From positions 1-44,743 of the forward strand of contig JAEFCZ010000007.1 in assembly GCA_016125975.1 (NCBI GenBank): 44,743 bases of DNA, in the 5' to 3' direction. This DNA comes from Candidatus Nitrosopumilus sp. (GTDB lineage: Archaea; Thermoproteota; Nitrososphaeria; Nitrososphaerales; Nitrosopumilaceae). Both the position numbers and the translations under genes were made by a program. Numbering within the stretch: position 1 is the stretch's first letter; each line of letters starts with the position of its first letter. The notes beneath the pieces were generated by a model. It was not told the DNA's origin. It worked only from the letters and a program-made list of their open reading frames with translations, and did not search any database. This document shows, piece by piece, positions 1 through 9,165 of the stretch.

Positions 1-870
1 TGCTTCATTGTTGTATCTATCCACATAACTCTGAGGATCTTTTGATTCATCAACAAATGGTGCAATACCTAACTCTTCAGGCTCTGTATCTTTTGGCTCT
101 GTTTCTTCAGGCTCTGTTTCTTTTGGCTCTGTTTCTTCAGGCTCTGTATCTTTTGGCTCTGTTTCTTCAGGCTCTGTATCTTTTGGCTCTGTTTCTTCAG
201 GTTCAACATATGCTTTCTTTACAGTTATAATTACTTCTTCAGTATCTTCTTGACTTCCTTTTTTAACAATAATGTCAAAACCATAGTGTACATCTTGTAT
301 GCTTCCATGTGATTTTGATGGTGTCCAAACAAATTTTCCAGTCTTTGAATCTATTGTAGCTCCAGATGGTTCATTCTTTAAAGAAAACACTGGATCTTTG
401 ATTGAATCATCAACAAGCTTTACCGTAAATGTAATTGTCTTTTCTACTTCAACTTCTTTATTATCAATAGTTTTTAGTTTTAGTATGACATCTGGAGCTT
501 GGAACACTTTATCGCCATCAAATTCTAGCTCTATTGTGACTCCATCACCTTCTTTTTGTTTGTCAGTAAATGCTGTAGCATTATAGGTTCCTTGACTAGC
601 AAAGAAATTTTCTACTGGTCTTGGTATTACTGAAAATTCACCTTGACCTGGTGCTGGATCAGATAACATTCCCTTGAAATTTCCACTTGAATCACGAATT
701 ATGACATATACGATGTCTTTTCCTTCTTGTTTTCCACTAAAACTAAAAGTTTCATCTATTGTGAAAAAACTTTTTTCATGAAGTGAAAATGAAGTAACAT
801 CAGCATAAGATGGTGTCAACATAACCAAAGATAATGAAACTACTGCAAATACTCCTATTTTTGTACTCAC
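1..870 (-). CDS. Secreted repeat protein, C-terminus beyond window edge
   Basis: A continuous reading frame of 290 codons begins at a GTG (870-868) and runs off the left edge, so the C-terminus is missing. The first ~24 residues (VSTKIGVFAVVSLSLVMLTP then SYA) form a clear Sec signal peptide, which is why the GTG start is preferred over internal ATGs. Beta-rich sequence follows, then from about residue 224 a highly acidic four-fold repeat of EETEPKDTEP. The protein is most likely exported and may be surface-attached. The repeat looks like a flexible linker or stalk. No enzymatic motif is visible; the function is unknown. Confidence 0.8.
   Translation of the reverse strand, partial: MSTKIGVFAVVSLSLVMLTPSYADVTSFSLHEKSFFTIDETFSFSGKQEGKDIVYVIIRDSSGNFKGMLSDPAPGQGEFSVIPRPVENFFASQGTYNATAFTDKQKEGDGVTIELEFDGDKVFQAPDVILKLKTIDNKEVEVEKTITFTVKLVDDSIKDPVFSLKNEPSGATIDSKTGKFVWTPSKSHGSIQDVHYGFDIIVKKGSQEDTEEVIITVKKAYVEPEETEPKDTEPEETEPKDTEPEETEPKETEPEETEPKDTEPEELGIAPFVDESKDPQSYVDRYNNEA
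81..200 (-). repeat. Four 30-bp tandem repeats encoding acidic Glu/Pro/Thr units
   Basis: Four nearly identical 30-bp units start at 81, 111, 141 and 171. They differ mainly at one dinucleotide (gtatc versus gtttc). Each encodes the decapeptide EETEPKDTEP or a one-residue variant inside the secreted protein on the minus strand. Near identity at DNA level suggests copy number can change by slippage or unequal recombination. Confidence 0.9.
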
Positions 871-948
871 AAAATTTCTTTGTTTTTGAGACTTTTAAAA
901 AACACGTATAATTTCTTCCTTCTTCTAGCAAAGAATTATTCACAAATA

Positions 949-1365
949 TTATAAATCAAGCAAAAATCTCATGAAAACTTTGTCGTTTTGCTTAATTTCC
1001 ATATCATAAAACGTTGGAGCCTTAATCTCTACTTTGAAATTATGCTTTTTGAAATCTAGAGATTCTCCAAATGCAACAGCCTTTATTTTGTAATCTTCAT
1101 TTTGAATAATTTCAAATTCTATTCTTTTAATTGCAAATCCTTCAGTAATTAACAAAAATGGTATTTCCTCTAACCAACTAAATAACAAATATCTCAAGTC
1201 TTTTCCTTTAGCTAAAAATTTCCTCTGTTCTTTTTCCTCAACTTTGTCTTGATCAAGTGTTAGATTAATTACCGCATCTGCTGTTACTGAAAATGCTTCT
1301 TTAAGATCTTTTGCAGTAACTTCAATTATTGCATCTGTTGCATGATCTAAAAATTTGTAACTCAA
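949..1365 (-). CDS. Archease family protein
   Basis: 138 residues, the usual archease length. The N-terminus MSYKFLDHATDAIIEVTAKD carries the conserved D-H-x-x-D stretch, and the C-terminus ends in F-LLDL as in the family (metal-binding acidic residues and a terminal LLD-type motif). Archease activates the RNA ligase RtcB during tRNA splicing by promoting guanylylation and turnover. RtcB itself is not in the window. The gene lies between the secreted protein and a VOC protein on the same strand, with no sign of close operon coupling. Confidence 0.88.
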   Translation of the reverse strand: MSYKFLDHATDAIIEVTAKDLKEAFSVTADAVINLTLDQDKVEEKEQRKFLAKGKDLRYLLFSWLEEIPFLLITEGFAIKRIEFEIIQNEDYKIKAVAFGESLDFKKHNFKVEIKAPTFYDMEIKQNDKVFMRFLLDL

Positions 1366-1406
1366 TTGTACCTTTTGACTTCATTCTAATTATTAATCTA
1401 GTTGTT

Positions 1407-1775
1407 TTATTCTGCTTTTGTATTCATCTCAATGATTCCAAAAATATTCATTTCTGTATCTGCACATTGTGCAAACCATCCTACTTTGGGAATTACCATT
1501 TTTGGAACAATTAATTGACCTCCTTTTTCAATAATCTTTTTTGAAAACTCATCAATTGATGAAACGGTAATTGTATTTGTTATCCCTATTTGACCTGGAA
1601 TTCTTTTTGATAGCCCACCATTGATGCCAGGTTCTTTATCAGAACCTGTCGTGATTGTCCAATAATCTATTGGTCCATCCCACTTTTTAAACTTCCAATC
1701 AAATACTTCTTTGTAGAATTTTTGAGCTCTTTCTGGATTATCTGATGGAATATCAAAATGTGAAAACCTTGGCAT
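1407..1775 (-). CDS. VOC (glyoxalase/bleomycin-resistance) superfamily protein
   Basis: 122 residues beginning MPRFSHFDIPSDNPERAQKF, typical of one VOC module: a beta-strand with His, then a helix R-A-x-x-F-Y, then the FDWKFKKWDGP turn. The C-terminal half contains GWFAQCADTEMNIFGIIE, the usual second metal-site strand with a terminal Glu. Members bind divalent metals and catalyse varied reactions or act as binding proteins, so the substrate cannot be assigned. The gene is about 40 bases upstream of archease on the same strand. Confidence 0.85.
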   Translation of the reverse strand: MPRFSHFDIPSDNPERAQKFYKEVFDWKFKKWDGPIDYWTITTGSDKEPGINGGLSKRIPGQIGITNTITVSSIDEFSKKIIEKGGQLIVPKMVIPKVGWFAQCADTEMNIFGIIEMNTKAE

Positions 1776-1876
1776 GTTATTTCTCTAAATTTCTTTCAAA
1801 ACTTAGTCATAAAATAATTTCTAATCCTATATTTTACTCGTAAAGTAATTTAATACGATTTAATTTTCAGAATCAA

Positions 1877-2413
1877 ATGGAACCATTTGATTCATTTCTT
1901 GTATTTATTACAGAATTTTTAGGTGATCATCTCTATGAGGGTATATTCTTAGCAGCTTTAGTTGAAACAATTGTTCCTCCAATTCCTACTTTGGCAGTTT
2001 TTCCAACAGCAGGATTTTTGGCATCCCAACAGGGAATTTCACTTGTTGGTGTGATTCCTATGATAATTCTTGGTGCCATAGGTGCTACTATAGGAACTTC
2101 ATCTATTTACTTTATTGCTCTAAAACTTGGTCGAGTAGTATTACTCCGTTATCTAAAACATTTCAAAATATCTGAAAAAAAATTAGAACGTGTTGAAGAT
2201 TGGTTTGAAAAATATGGAGACAAGGCAGTTTTTCTTGGAAGGATGGTTCCAGTTATGCGTGAAATGATTTCAGTTCCTGCAGGTTTACTAAAAATGAAAA
2301 TACCAAAATTTGTTTTGTATACCTTTGCAGGTTCTTGTATTTGGGCAGCTGGTACTATTTTAGCTGGATATTATTTTGGAGAAGCAATGGGGCTTGCTAC
2401 TCTAAATTCATAA
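1877..2413 (+). CDS. DedA/VTT family membrane protein
   Basis: 178 residues with several hydrophobic segments and the DedA signature: an acidic-aromatic N-terminal re-entrant part (LVETIVPPIPTLAVFPTAGF), a G-A-x-x-G-T-S segment, and the late F-L-G-R-x-x-P-x-x-R motif (VFLGRMVPVMREMISVPAGL) followed by a final membrane helix. DedA/VTT proteins are half-transporters or scramblases for lipid carriers such as undecaprenyl or polyprenyl phosphate and phospholipids. A lipid-carrier role would suit the surface-glycan genes elsewhere in the window, but this is inference. Confidence 0.87.
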   Translation: MEPFDSFLVFITEFLGDHLYEGIFLAALVETIVPPIPTLAVFPTAGFLASQQGISLVGVIPMIILGAIGATIGTSSIYFIALKLGRVVLLRYLKHFKISEKKLERVEDWFEKYGDKAVFLGRMVPVMREMISVPAGLLKMKIPKFVLYTFAGSCIWAAGTILAGYYFGEAMGLATLNS

Positions 2414-2421
2414 TTTGATTT

Positions 2422-2583
2422 TTAATCATTGCTCATTTTTTTAGTATGGCTAGAATCTTCTTTTACTGATTCTCGTACTCTACTTTCTAATGACATAATA
2501 TGTGCATCTCTACAGCTATCATGGCAAAATTTTTCATTATTTCCTTCAAATTCTTTGCCACAATGCATACATACTAATTTCAT
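2422..2583 (-). CDS. Small zinc-finger protein (53 aa)
   Basis: A 53-residue reading frame starting MKLVCMHCGKEFEGNNEKFC and continuing HDSCRDAH. The pattern C-x2-C-G-K-x-F-x9-C-H-x2-C is a treble-clef or zinc-ribbon-like site with four Cys. A charged, helical C-terminal tail follows (SLESRVRESVKED). It converges on the dedA gene with about 8 bases between the stops. Function unknown; nucleic-acid binding or metal handling are both possible. Confidence 0.65.
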   Translation of the reverse strand: MKLVCMHCGKEFEGNNEKFCHDSCRDAHIMSLESRVRESVKEDSSHTKKMSND

Positions 2584-2639
2584 GGTTTTTGCTTATGTTT
2601 TCATGATTTTAAGGTAATTGGAATTTCCCATTTTTAGAA

Positions 2640-2735
2640 CTATACTTGCTCTAAATCCCTGTCTAAATTTACTCCAATTAATTCAGCCCACTTGGCTAAT
2701 TTTTCAATAAATTCACTATCTTTTTGTTTAAACAT
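2640..2735 (-). CDS. Possible 31-aa micro-protein
   Basis: A short frame MFKQKDSEFIEKLAKWAELI followed by GVNLDRDLEQV and a stop. It has an amphipathic-helix composition and lies upstream of the small zinc-finger gene on the same strand. No family is recognised and the frame is short, so this is tentative. Confidence 0.3.
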   Translation of the reverse strand: MFKQKDSEFIEKLAKWAELIGVNLDRDLEQV

Positions 2736-2836
2736 GAATTATGGTGGCAAAATTACATAAAAGAAATTACTAATCAATTGTTCATTTTTTATCTTAAAAA
2801 AATTGAAAAATGCCTAGTTTTGCATAGTTATGCGTG

Positions 2837-3013
2837 CTAGCTTTCTTTGATTAGTAATTTGATACTAGAAATGCTTTCTGCATTAAGATCAATTTCTTTG
2901 TGTTCAGCTAAGACATGTTCTGTAACTTTTGCCATCAACTCTTCTTCAGAATCAGCTGATGCTTACCATCCACAATCTTTTCCTGCATCTGAACAACTAA
3001 TGGTTTTTGTCAT
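2837..3013 (-). pseudogene. DUF1059-like small protein with in-frame stop
   Basis: The frame reads MTKTISCSDAGKDCGW, then TAA (2963-2965), then ASADSEEELMAKVTEHVLAE and on to a TAG after 58 codon positions. The layout C-x-D-x-G-x-D-C, an A-D-S-E-E-E-L helix and V-x-x-H is that of DUF1059, small presumed metal-binding proteins. In the family this position is a coding residue; one change (TCA to TAA) would explain the stop. The frame is otherwise clean, so the lesion is recent, or a base-call error. Confidence 0.6.
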
Positions 3014-3096
3014 GGGATTGATAATTTTTAGAGATATTTATCTGATTTTCCAAATAAAGAAATATCTAAATCATAACACTTTATGGAATAATCATT

Positions 3097-4371
3097 ATGG
3101 AACTTCCACGTGGAATGAAAGATTTTGAGGCTATTGAAAACTCAAACATTGAACATATTCGAAACCATTTCAAGAAATTATCTAATTTGTATGGATTTTC
3201 ATTTATGGAACCTTCTGTTTTAGAATCGTTATCTACACTGGAAACCAAATCTGGCCCTGCAATAAGAGATGAAATTTACTATTTTAAAGATAAAGGAGAT
3301 CGAGATGTCGCATTACGTTTTGATTTTACAATGGGTTTGACGAGATATGCTACTGCACAAAAATCAATGAAACTTCCAGCAAAAATTTCTGCATTTGGTG
3401 GTGTGTTTAGATATGATGAACCTCAAAAAGGACGATATCGTTACTTTCACCAATGGGATATCGAAGTTTATGGTAAGAAAACACTAGAATCTGAGGCAGA
3501 AATCATTGAATTAACATCTCGATTGTTTGATTCTTTGTTACTCAAAGATATTGTAATTGACATTAACCATCGTAATTTAGTTGAGTCTTACATTAACAAA
3601 ATTTTTGAAACAACAGACACTACAAAAATAGCAGACATCCTAAGGGCAATTGACAAGATTGCAAAAAAATCAAAAGATGAAATCCTAACTGAATTTACAA
3701 AAAAAGGATATGATACTGCTAAACTTGAGAAAATTCTAGAATTTTCTCAGGTGAAGGGAACAATTACTGAAGTTGAAAAAAACTTTGATACAACACAATT
3801 GGAATCATGGGATGAACTAAAGCAACTCTTTGATTCATTAGAAAATAGAGGTGTCTCAAATGTCCGAATTAATTTTGGTATAGTTCGTGGTTTGGATTAT
3901 TATTCAGGAATGGTTTTTGAAGTATTTGATAAAAATTCAAAACTTGGCGCATTAGCTGGTGGAGGAAGATATGATATATTGACAAAAGCATTTGGACGAG
4001 ATGATCTTGGAGCAACTGGTGTTGCTGGTGGAGTAGAAAGAATTATTCTTACAATGCAAGAACAAAAAATAATTCCTGAAGTTTTACAGAATAGAGTTGC
4101 TGTAGTTTACATTAATGAAGAGATGCAAAAAGTTGCTCACTCTATTACCTCACTATTGAGATTAAACAATATTCCAGCTGATATTGATTTGGCAGGACGT
4201 AATCTAAAAAAACAAATGGATAATGCAGGAAATGCCATATACTCTATAATTGTTGGACCTCAAGAACTTGAAAATGGAAATGTGGTATTGCATGATATGC
4301 GAGATGGAAAAGAGGGAACGATCTCTCTAGAGAAATTAACTGAAGACCCTAACTCGGTTCTAAGTTTATGA
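3097..4371 (+). CDS. hisS: Histidyl-tRNA synthetase
   Basis: 424 residues, normal for a class II HisRS. Motif 2 is the FRYDEPQKGRYRYFHQWDIE segment, the histidine-binding HisA loop is VRGLDYYSGMVFEVF, and motif 3 lies in GGGRYDILTKAFG through GVAGGVERIIL. A C-terminal anticodon-binding domain follows from about residue 335. The ATG (MELPRGMKDF) suits the family. An AT-rich TATA-like stretch lies about 30 bases upstream, consistent with a leaderless transcript. Charges tRNA-His with histidine in the cytoplasm. Confidence 0.96.
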   Translation: MELPRGMKDFEAIENSNIEHIRNHFKKLSNLYGFSFMEPSVLESLSTLETKSGPAIRDEIYYFKDKGDRDVALRFDFTMGLTRYATAQKSMKLPAKISAFGGVFRYDEPQKGRYRYFHQWDIEVYGKKTLESEAEIIELTSRLFDSLLLKDIVIDINHRNLVESYINKIFETTDTTKIADILRAIDKIAKKSKDEILTEFTKKGYDTAKLEKILEFSQVKGTITEVEKNFDTTQLESWDELKQLFDSLENRGVSNVRINFGIVRGLDYYSGMVFEVFDKNSKLGALAGGGRYDILTKAFGRDDLGATGVAGGVERIILTMQEQKIIPEVLQNRVAVVYINEEMQKVAHSITSLLRLNNIPADIDLAGRNLKKQMDNAGNAIYSIIVGPQELENGNVVLHDMRDGKEGTISLEKLTEDPNSVLSL

Positions 4372-4416
4372 TCATCATTATATAATTTAGATTTACTACA
4401 ATTCTATTGAAAAGAT

Positions 4417-6846
4417 ATTAAGATATTTGCTCTAGTCTTATCTACAATCCTGCTTTCTCAAGTTTTTACTTTTGGTTCATATTCCTTTGCAGAATCCTCC
4501 ATTGGAGTCAAGGAAAAATCAATCACACTACAACCAAATGGTGATCCGAATACTGTTTATGATTTAGTTATGCATTGGAATTTACAAAAAGATGGTAAAC
4601 CGTATGTAACCAATAACTATGTCAATATTTTTGGAGATGATGGAACCCAGACATTTATCATTATTGGAGAACAAGTTGACTCTAATGGAAATCTAGATGT
4701 TACTGTTCCAGGATATGGAGAATCTTTTGAATATCTTGAAATCTTTTTGCAAACATGGGATGGACAAACAGAGCAATACGTTACAAATTCTGATCTAATC
4801 TTTTATGTTTCTGAGTGTATTGGAATTGAATTTTGTATTTCGGAAACATACAATCTACCAAAGGATAACTGCACAAATGATCCTTTACAGTATGGAGAGA
4901 TTCAAGTAATTGATCAGTGGGGATATTACGAACATCTTCCAGATTCTGATTCTTACATACTTCACTTTGGTTGGCAAGTACAAGGATTACCTCATTATCT
5001 AACTGGAGTATCTCCTAGTGTTGCAGGAATAATAATAAACTATAACACTGATGCTCCATTTTGGGGTTCTGGAGATGGATGGGAATATACAAATGAAAAT
5101 GGAAAACTTGAAGAAACATTCTCAGTTGAAAATCCTGAAACATTTCAATTTAGTATTGTAGACTTTTCAACTTTTGGTGCATATTGTGGAGATGGACACA
5201 CAATAACAGTTGGTCTTGATGGAGAATCTGAAGATGATTATACAACTACTATTGGTGTTGAAGATGACTCTACAACAATAATTGAAGATGATAATGTAAT
5301 TGATGATCTTCAAACTGATCATACAAAAGCTGATCTTGACATTACTCTTGTAACCCGAAATAATCCTCCAGATGAAATTAAAGGAGGTGATAGGTTTCAC
5401 TATATTCTAACAATTAAAAACAATGGACCAAATACTGCTCGAAATGTCAAACTAACAGGTACTGTATATGATGAGATAATTCTTGCAGGTGTCTACAAAG
5501 GAGCTGAGAATATTGGATGTCTTAAACTCAAACCTATTGATTGCTTTTTAAATAATATTTCTGCTGGTGAAAGTGTTATACTGGAAGTCACATCCGATAC
5601 AAAGCAAGTTTCAAAGAAAACGCCAACTATAGCATCATTTTCTGTATCGAGTGATACTCCTGATGAAAAATTATCCAACAACAAAATTTCATTTGAAAAA
5701 CCAATTTTAAGATCTGAAACAGCTGATTTACTAGTAGACTTTGATGAACCATATAATACGCTTCCACGTCCGCCTCCAAACAAAGTGTCTCTTGGAGAAG
5801 TCTTTACTCATACCATATTTTTCTATAACCAAGGCCCAGATACTGCAAAAGACGTAGTAGTAAGAGATGTTCTTCCTTCTGAAGTAGAATTTGTAAAGGT
5901 TAGATCACCACTTGCTGGTCAATGCACTGGTGGGGGCATAGTCCAATGTAATTTTGGAACAGTCAAACACAATGAATTAATTTTTGTTGAAATTACAGTT
6001 AAAGTAAAAAATGTCAAAACCAACACGTATATTTTAAACTCAGCAACAATTACTAGTTCAACAATAGATCCTATTGAAAATAACAATTCAATTACAATTG
6101 AAATTCCTAGAATAGAAGTTAATACAGAAGCTGACTTGGCTATTCAATTTTTTAGAACAACAACTTCTAATGATTTCCACTACGATCAAATTACTGATAT
6201 TAAACCTGGCCAAAATGCCTCTATAGTGATATTTTTTGAAAATTATGGTTTTTCTGAAGCAAAAGATGTAACTATTACTGTAAATACTCCTGATGGATTT
6301 ATTGTTGAAAATGCAAAAATAAATTCTAGTGAATGTTCAGGTAAACAACAAATTATTTGTAAATATCCAAAGATGCATCCGCCAAATTCTTTAAAACAAA
6401 AACAACAACTTACAACGCATGATATTTTTGGCTCTAATGTAAAAATTTCTGGAAAATTCTCTGATGCTTTATCTGGAGATGAAGAACTAAAAGTTACTGC
6501 ATCAATTTCTAGTTCTTTACCTGATCCTGATATGACTAACAACAAAAAAGAATATGTCATTAAAATTCCATCTACATCTGAAGACGAAGACTTGCCTGGA
6601 ATGGATGATGATTCGACAGAAGAATTTTCTCAAGATTCACAACCAATAAAAATTTCAAAAGATGAATCAGCAATACCCATAAAGACTGATCTAAAATCCT
6701 TAAAAAGAGGAACCCCTGTATCCATCAAAATTATCAAACCAGACGGCACATCTGAAACAAAGGGAATAATTCCAACAACCACTAACTTTGAGTATCGCTT
6801 TAATTTAGATCCAAATGCAGCTCCTGGCAAGATCAAGTTGAGGTAA
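4417..6846 (+). CDS. Secreted DUF11-type repeat protein, N-terminal part
   Basis: The first ATG is at 4570 (MHWNLQKDG), but in-frame codons upstream spell a complete signal peptide beginning at an ATT codon (4417): IKIFALVLSTILLSQVFTFG then SYSFAES. An in-frame TGA at 4408-4410 closes the frame, so either a rare ATT start is used or an ATG was mutated. The mature part holds at least three DUF11-like beta modules (ADLDITLVTRNNPP, ADLLVDFDEP, ADLAIQFFRTTT), each with a NNGPNTA-like or NQGPDTA-like core. DUF11 modules are typical of surface proteins. The frame ends at 6846 after a probable one-base deletion near 6829; the gene continues in the next entry. Confidence 0.75.
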   Translation: MKIFALVLSTILLSQVFTFGSYSFAESSIGVKEKSITLQPNGDPNTVYDLVMHWNLQKDGKPYVTNNYVNIFGDDGTQTFIIIGEQVDSNGNLDVTVPGYGESFEYLEIFLQTWDGQTEQYVTNSDLIFYVSECIGIEFCISETYNLPKDNCTNDPLQYGEIQVIDQWGYYEHLPDSDSYILHFGWQVQGLPHYLTGVSPSVAGIIINYNTDAPFWGSGDGWEYTNENGKLEETFSVENPETFQFSIVDFSTFGAYCGDGHTITVGLDGESEDDYTTTIGVEDDSTTIIEDDNVIDDLQTDHTKADLDITLVTRNNPPDEIKGGDRFHYILTIKNNGPNTARNVKLTGTVYDEIILAGVYKGAENIGCLKLKPIDCFLNNISAGESVILEVTSDTKQVSKKTPTIASFSVSSDTPDEKLSNNKISFEKPILRSETADLLVDFDEPYNTLPRPPPNKVSLGEVFTHTIFFYNQGPDTAKDVVVRDVLPSEVEFVKVRSPLAGQCTGGGIVQCNFGTVKHNELIFVEITVKVKNVKTNTYILNSATITSSTIDPIENNNSITIEIPRIEVNTEADLAIQFFRTTTSNDFHYDQITDIKPGQNASIVIFFENYGFSEAKDVTITVNTPDGFIVENAKINSSECSGKQQIICKYPKMHPPNSLKQKQQLTTHDIFGSNVKISGKFSDALSGDEELKVTASISSSLPDPDMTNNKKEYVIKIPSTSEDEDLPGMDDDSTEEFSQDSQPIKISKDESAIPIKTDLKSLKRGTPVSIKIIKPDGTSETKGIIPTTTNFEYRFNLDPNAAPGKIKLR

Positions 6847-6860
6847 AATACGGTGATCAA

Positions 6861-7784
6861 ATGTTAAATGACTTTGTCATAGATTTAGTTTCTGAAAACA
6901 TCCCCGTATGGGTAAAAAATAATGCAAAATGGTGGTCAGAGAATATGATAGATGACTCTTCTTTTATTGGAGGTTTGGAATATTTGATCAAAGAAAATAT
7001 TTTGATTGTTCCACAAACTATTCCACAACCTACTACTAGCTCAACTGGAATTCCAGACTGGATTAAGACAAATGCTGGATGGTGGGCAAATGATCAAATT
7101 CCAGAAAGTGATTTCTTACGTGGAATTCAATACCTGATAGAAAATGGAATTCTAAGAATTAATTTGATTGATGATATTGTATCTAATACTGTCTTAAAAC
7201 ATGATGATTGTGTATCTGAAAATAAAATAAATCTTGGAGAATCTTGTAAGCAAATCCTCTCTACATCTGTAGGTGGAGATGGTGCTGATGATTGTATCAA
7301 AGGAGCTTTTTGTTCATCTGGTACATGTGTGACCATGTGTGATACTGTAACATGTACTGATAGTGACATTAACATCACTCCATTTGATGATTGCATAGAT
7401 TCACAAAATAGTTGTTCAGAACGATGTTTTGCAGTTTACAATTATCTGCAAAAAAACTCTGATGATGAAATTGAAGATGAGGATTTACCTGGATTAGATG
7501 ATGAAGTTGATGACTCTTACTATATAGATTCTGATGATGATGGAATTGAAGATGCAATTGATACAAAACCATTTGAGTTCTCAAATGAATTCTACGACAA
7601 AGATGCAAATATATCTGGTAAAATTGTTGATAGATCAAATCACGAAGTCAAAATTTATCGTTCAGATGGAACTGTTGAAGTCTCAGTTGGAATAGAAGGT
7701 GGAGACAAACCTGTAACAATGGAAGCTCTAGGAGTTGAACTTGAATTAATTCCTGGTACTATTTTGGATATGAGCTTTGGATAA
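6861..7784 (+). CDS. C-terminal part of the same secreted protein (out of frame)
   Basis: In this frame the codons just upstream of the ATG read D-Q-V-E-V-K-Y-G-D-Q (6831-6860), the natural continuation of the preceding frame after PGK. One missing base near 6829-6831 therefore separates one gene into two. Contents: two tryptophan-rich repeats (IPVWVKNNAKWWSENMI and IPDWIKTNAGWWANDQI), common in thaumarchaeal exported proteins; a Cys-rich module with about ten Cys; and an Asp-rich calcium-type stretch DSDDDGIEDAIDTKPFE. On its own it lacks a signal peptide, so it is probably not functional unless frameshifting occurs. It ends exactly where the convergent aIF6 gene ends. Confidence 0.75.
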   Translation: MLNDFVIDLVSENIPVWVKNNAKWWSENMIDDSSFIGGLEYLIKENILIVPQTIPQPTTSSTGIPDWIKTNAGWWANDQIPESDFLRGIQYLIENGILRINLIDDIVSNTVLKHDDCVSENKINLGESCKQILSTSVGGDGADDCIKGAFCSSGTCVTMCDTVTCTDSDINITPFDDCIDSQNSCSERCFAVYNYLQKNSDDEIEDEDLPGLDDEVDDSYYIDSDDDGIEDAIDTKPFEFSNEFYDKDANISGKIVDRSNHEVKIYRSDGTVEVSVGIEGGDKPVTMEALGVELELIPGTILDMSFG

Positions 7785-8459
7785 TTAATTCAAAAATGCT
7801 CTAGTTAACATCATAATTTCTGGACCCGTTGTTAGTGATCCTACAACAATACAATTGTTATTTGCCAAAATCCCTGATGAAACGTATGGAATTCCATTAT
7901 TAATGGAACTTTGTTCTATTTTTACGCCTAATAAATTGGAAAATATCTTCATATCTTCTTCATCTGCTTCAGGATGAATCGCAGCTCCCGAATTATTTGC
8001 TACCATTACCACTCCTGTTTGATTAAACCCTGAAATTTTTTTCTGAATTGTTTCAACACCTAGAACATCTGAAATAGTTTGACAATCTTCTTTTGATAGC
8101 CAAGGAGATACGACAGCTCCTTTATCATTTGCACAAATCACATTTCCCAAAGCTGTCAATTTTGAATCTAATACCCCTATTTCTAAATCCATCTCTTTTT
8201 TGAGAAAATCATATTCATTTTGATATGCAGTTTTTGGCAAAAGAATTCCTTTGTTATTCATTATACATAATGCTCCAATTAATCTAGTATTTGCAATTGA
8301 TGTGTAAATGTAATCTACTCCTAGATATTTTGATAATTTCTCTGCTTTAGTTTTTGCAAATCCCATTGGAAGTAAAACTGTATTATCGTTGACACTAATG
8401 TAAACTCCAATGTTTGGCCCACGATATACATCAAATTTGATAATATCCATATCCACCAA
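7785..8459 (-). CDS. eif6: Translation initiation factor 6 (aIF6)
   Basis: 224 residues matching aIF6 in length and in its pseudo-fivefold repeat (pentein) pattern: DVYRGPNIGVYISVNDNTVL, then IANTRLIGALCIMNNKGILL, LTALGNVICANDKGAVVSPW, and NQTGVVMVANNSGAAIHPEA. aIF6 binds the large ribosomal subunit and blocks premature joining with the 30S. The ATG at 8459 gives MVDMDIIKF; the second Met at codon 4 is an equally plausible start. It is divergent from the ferredoxin gene. Confidence 0.93.
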   Translation of the reverse strand: MVDMDIIKFDVYRGPNIGVYISVNDNTVLLPMGFAKTKAEKLSKYLGVDYIYTSIANTRLIGALCIMNNKGILLPKTAYQNEYDFLKKEMDLEIGVLDSKLTALGNVICANDKGAVVSPWLSKEDCQTISDVLGVETIQKKISGFNQTGVVMVANNSGAAIHPEADEEDMKIFSNLLGVKIEQSSINNGIPYVSSGILANNNCIVVGSLTTGPEIMMLTRAFLN

Positions 8460-8524
8460 CTTGATCGTACAACGTTATGAACGTAAGGGATCTATTCCTG
8501 ACTGGAATTACAGAATTATGTTAG

Positions 8525-9051
<527 letters not shown>

Positions 9052-9053
9052 AA

Positions 9054-9071
9054 TCTAAAAATATTTTTAGA
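9054..9071 (+). terminator. Perfect 18-bp palindrome after ferredoxin 1
   Basis: TCTAAAAATATTTTTAGA is a perfect palindrome starting three bases after the stop codon of the first ferredoxin. It is followed by T-rich sequence (AAATTTTTATTTTTG). Probably a transcription terminator or an mRNA 3' end structure. Confidence 0.5.
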
Positions 9072-9129
9072 AATTTTTATTTTTGTTGATTTTGCCCGAT
9101 CTACTCTAGTTTAGTCACGACTAATTTTA

Positions 9130-9145
9130 TCTAGCTTTAAATAAT
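9130..9145 (+). promoter_or_regulatory. TATA promoter of second ferredoxin
   Basis: TCTAGCTTTAAATAAT, identical over 16 bases to the promoter of paralogue 1. TTTAAAT begins 30 bases before the ATG at 9166, so the transcript is probably leaderless. Confidence 0.75.
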
Positions 9146-9165
9146 ATTTTAAAATAAAATATTTC

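Noticed and set aside
42-230. Plus-strand frame of 62 codons rich in Leu and Ala
   Set aside because: It is the antisense of the tandem repeats in the secreted protein gene; the opposite frame has a signal peptide and sensible composition.
2847-3128. Plus-strand frame of 93 codons before hisS
   Set aside because: It overlaps the DUF1059-like gene on the other strand and runs into the hisS start in another frame; no family likeness.
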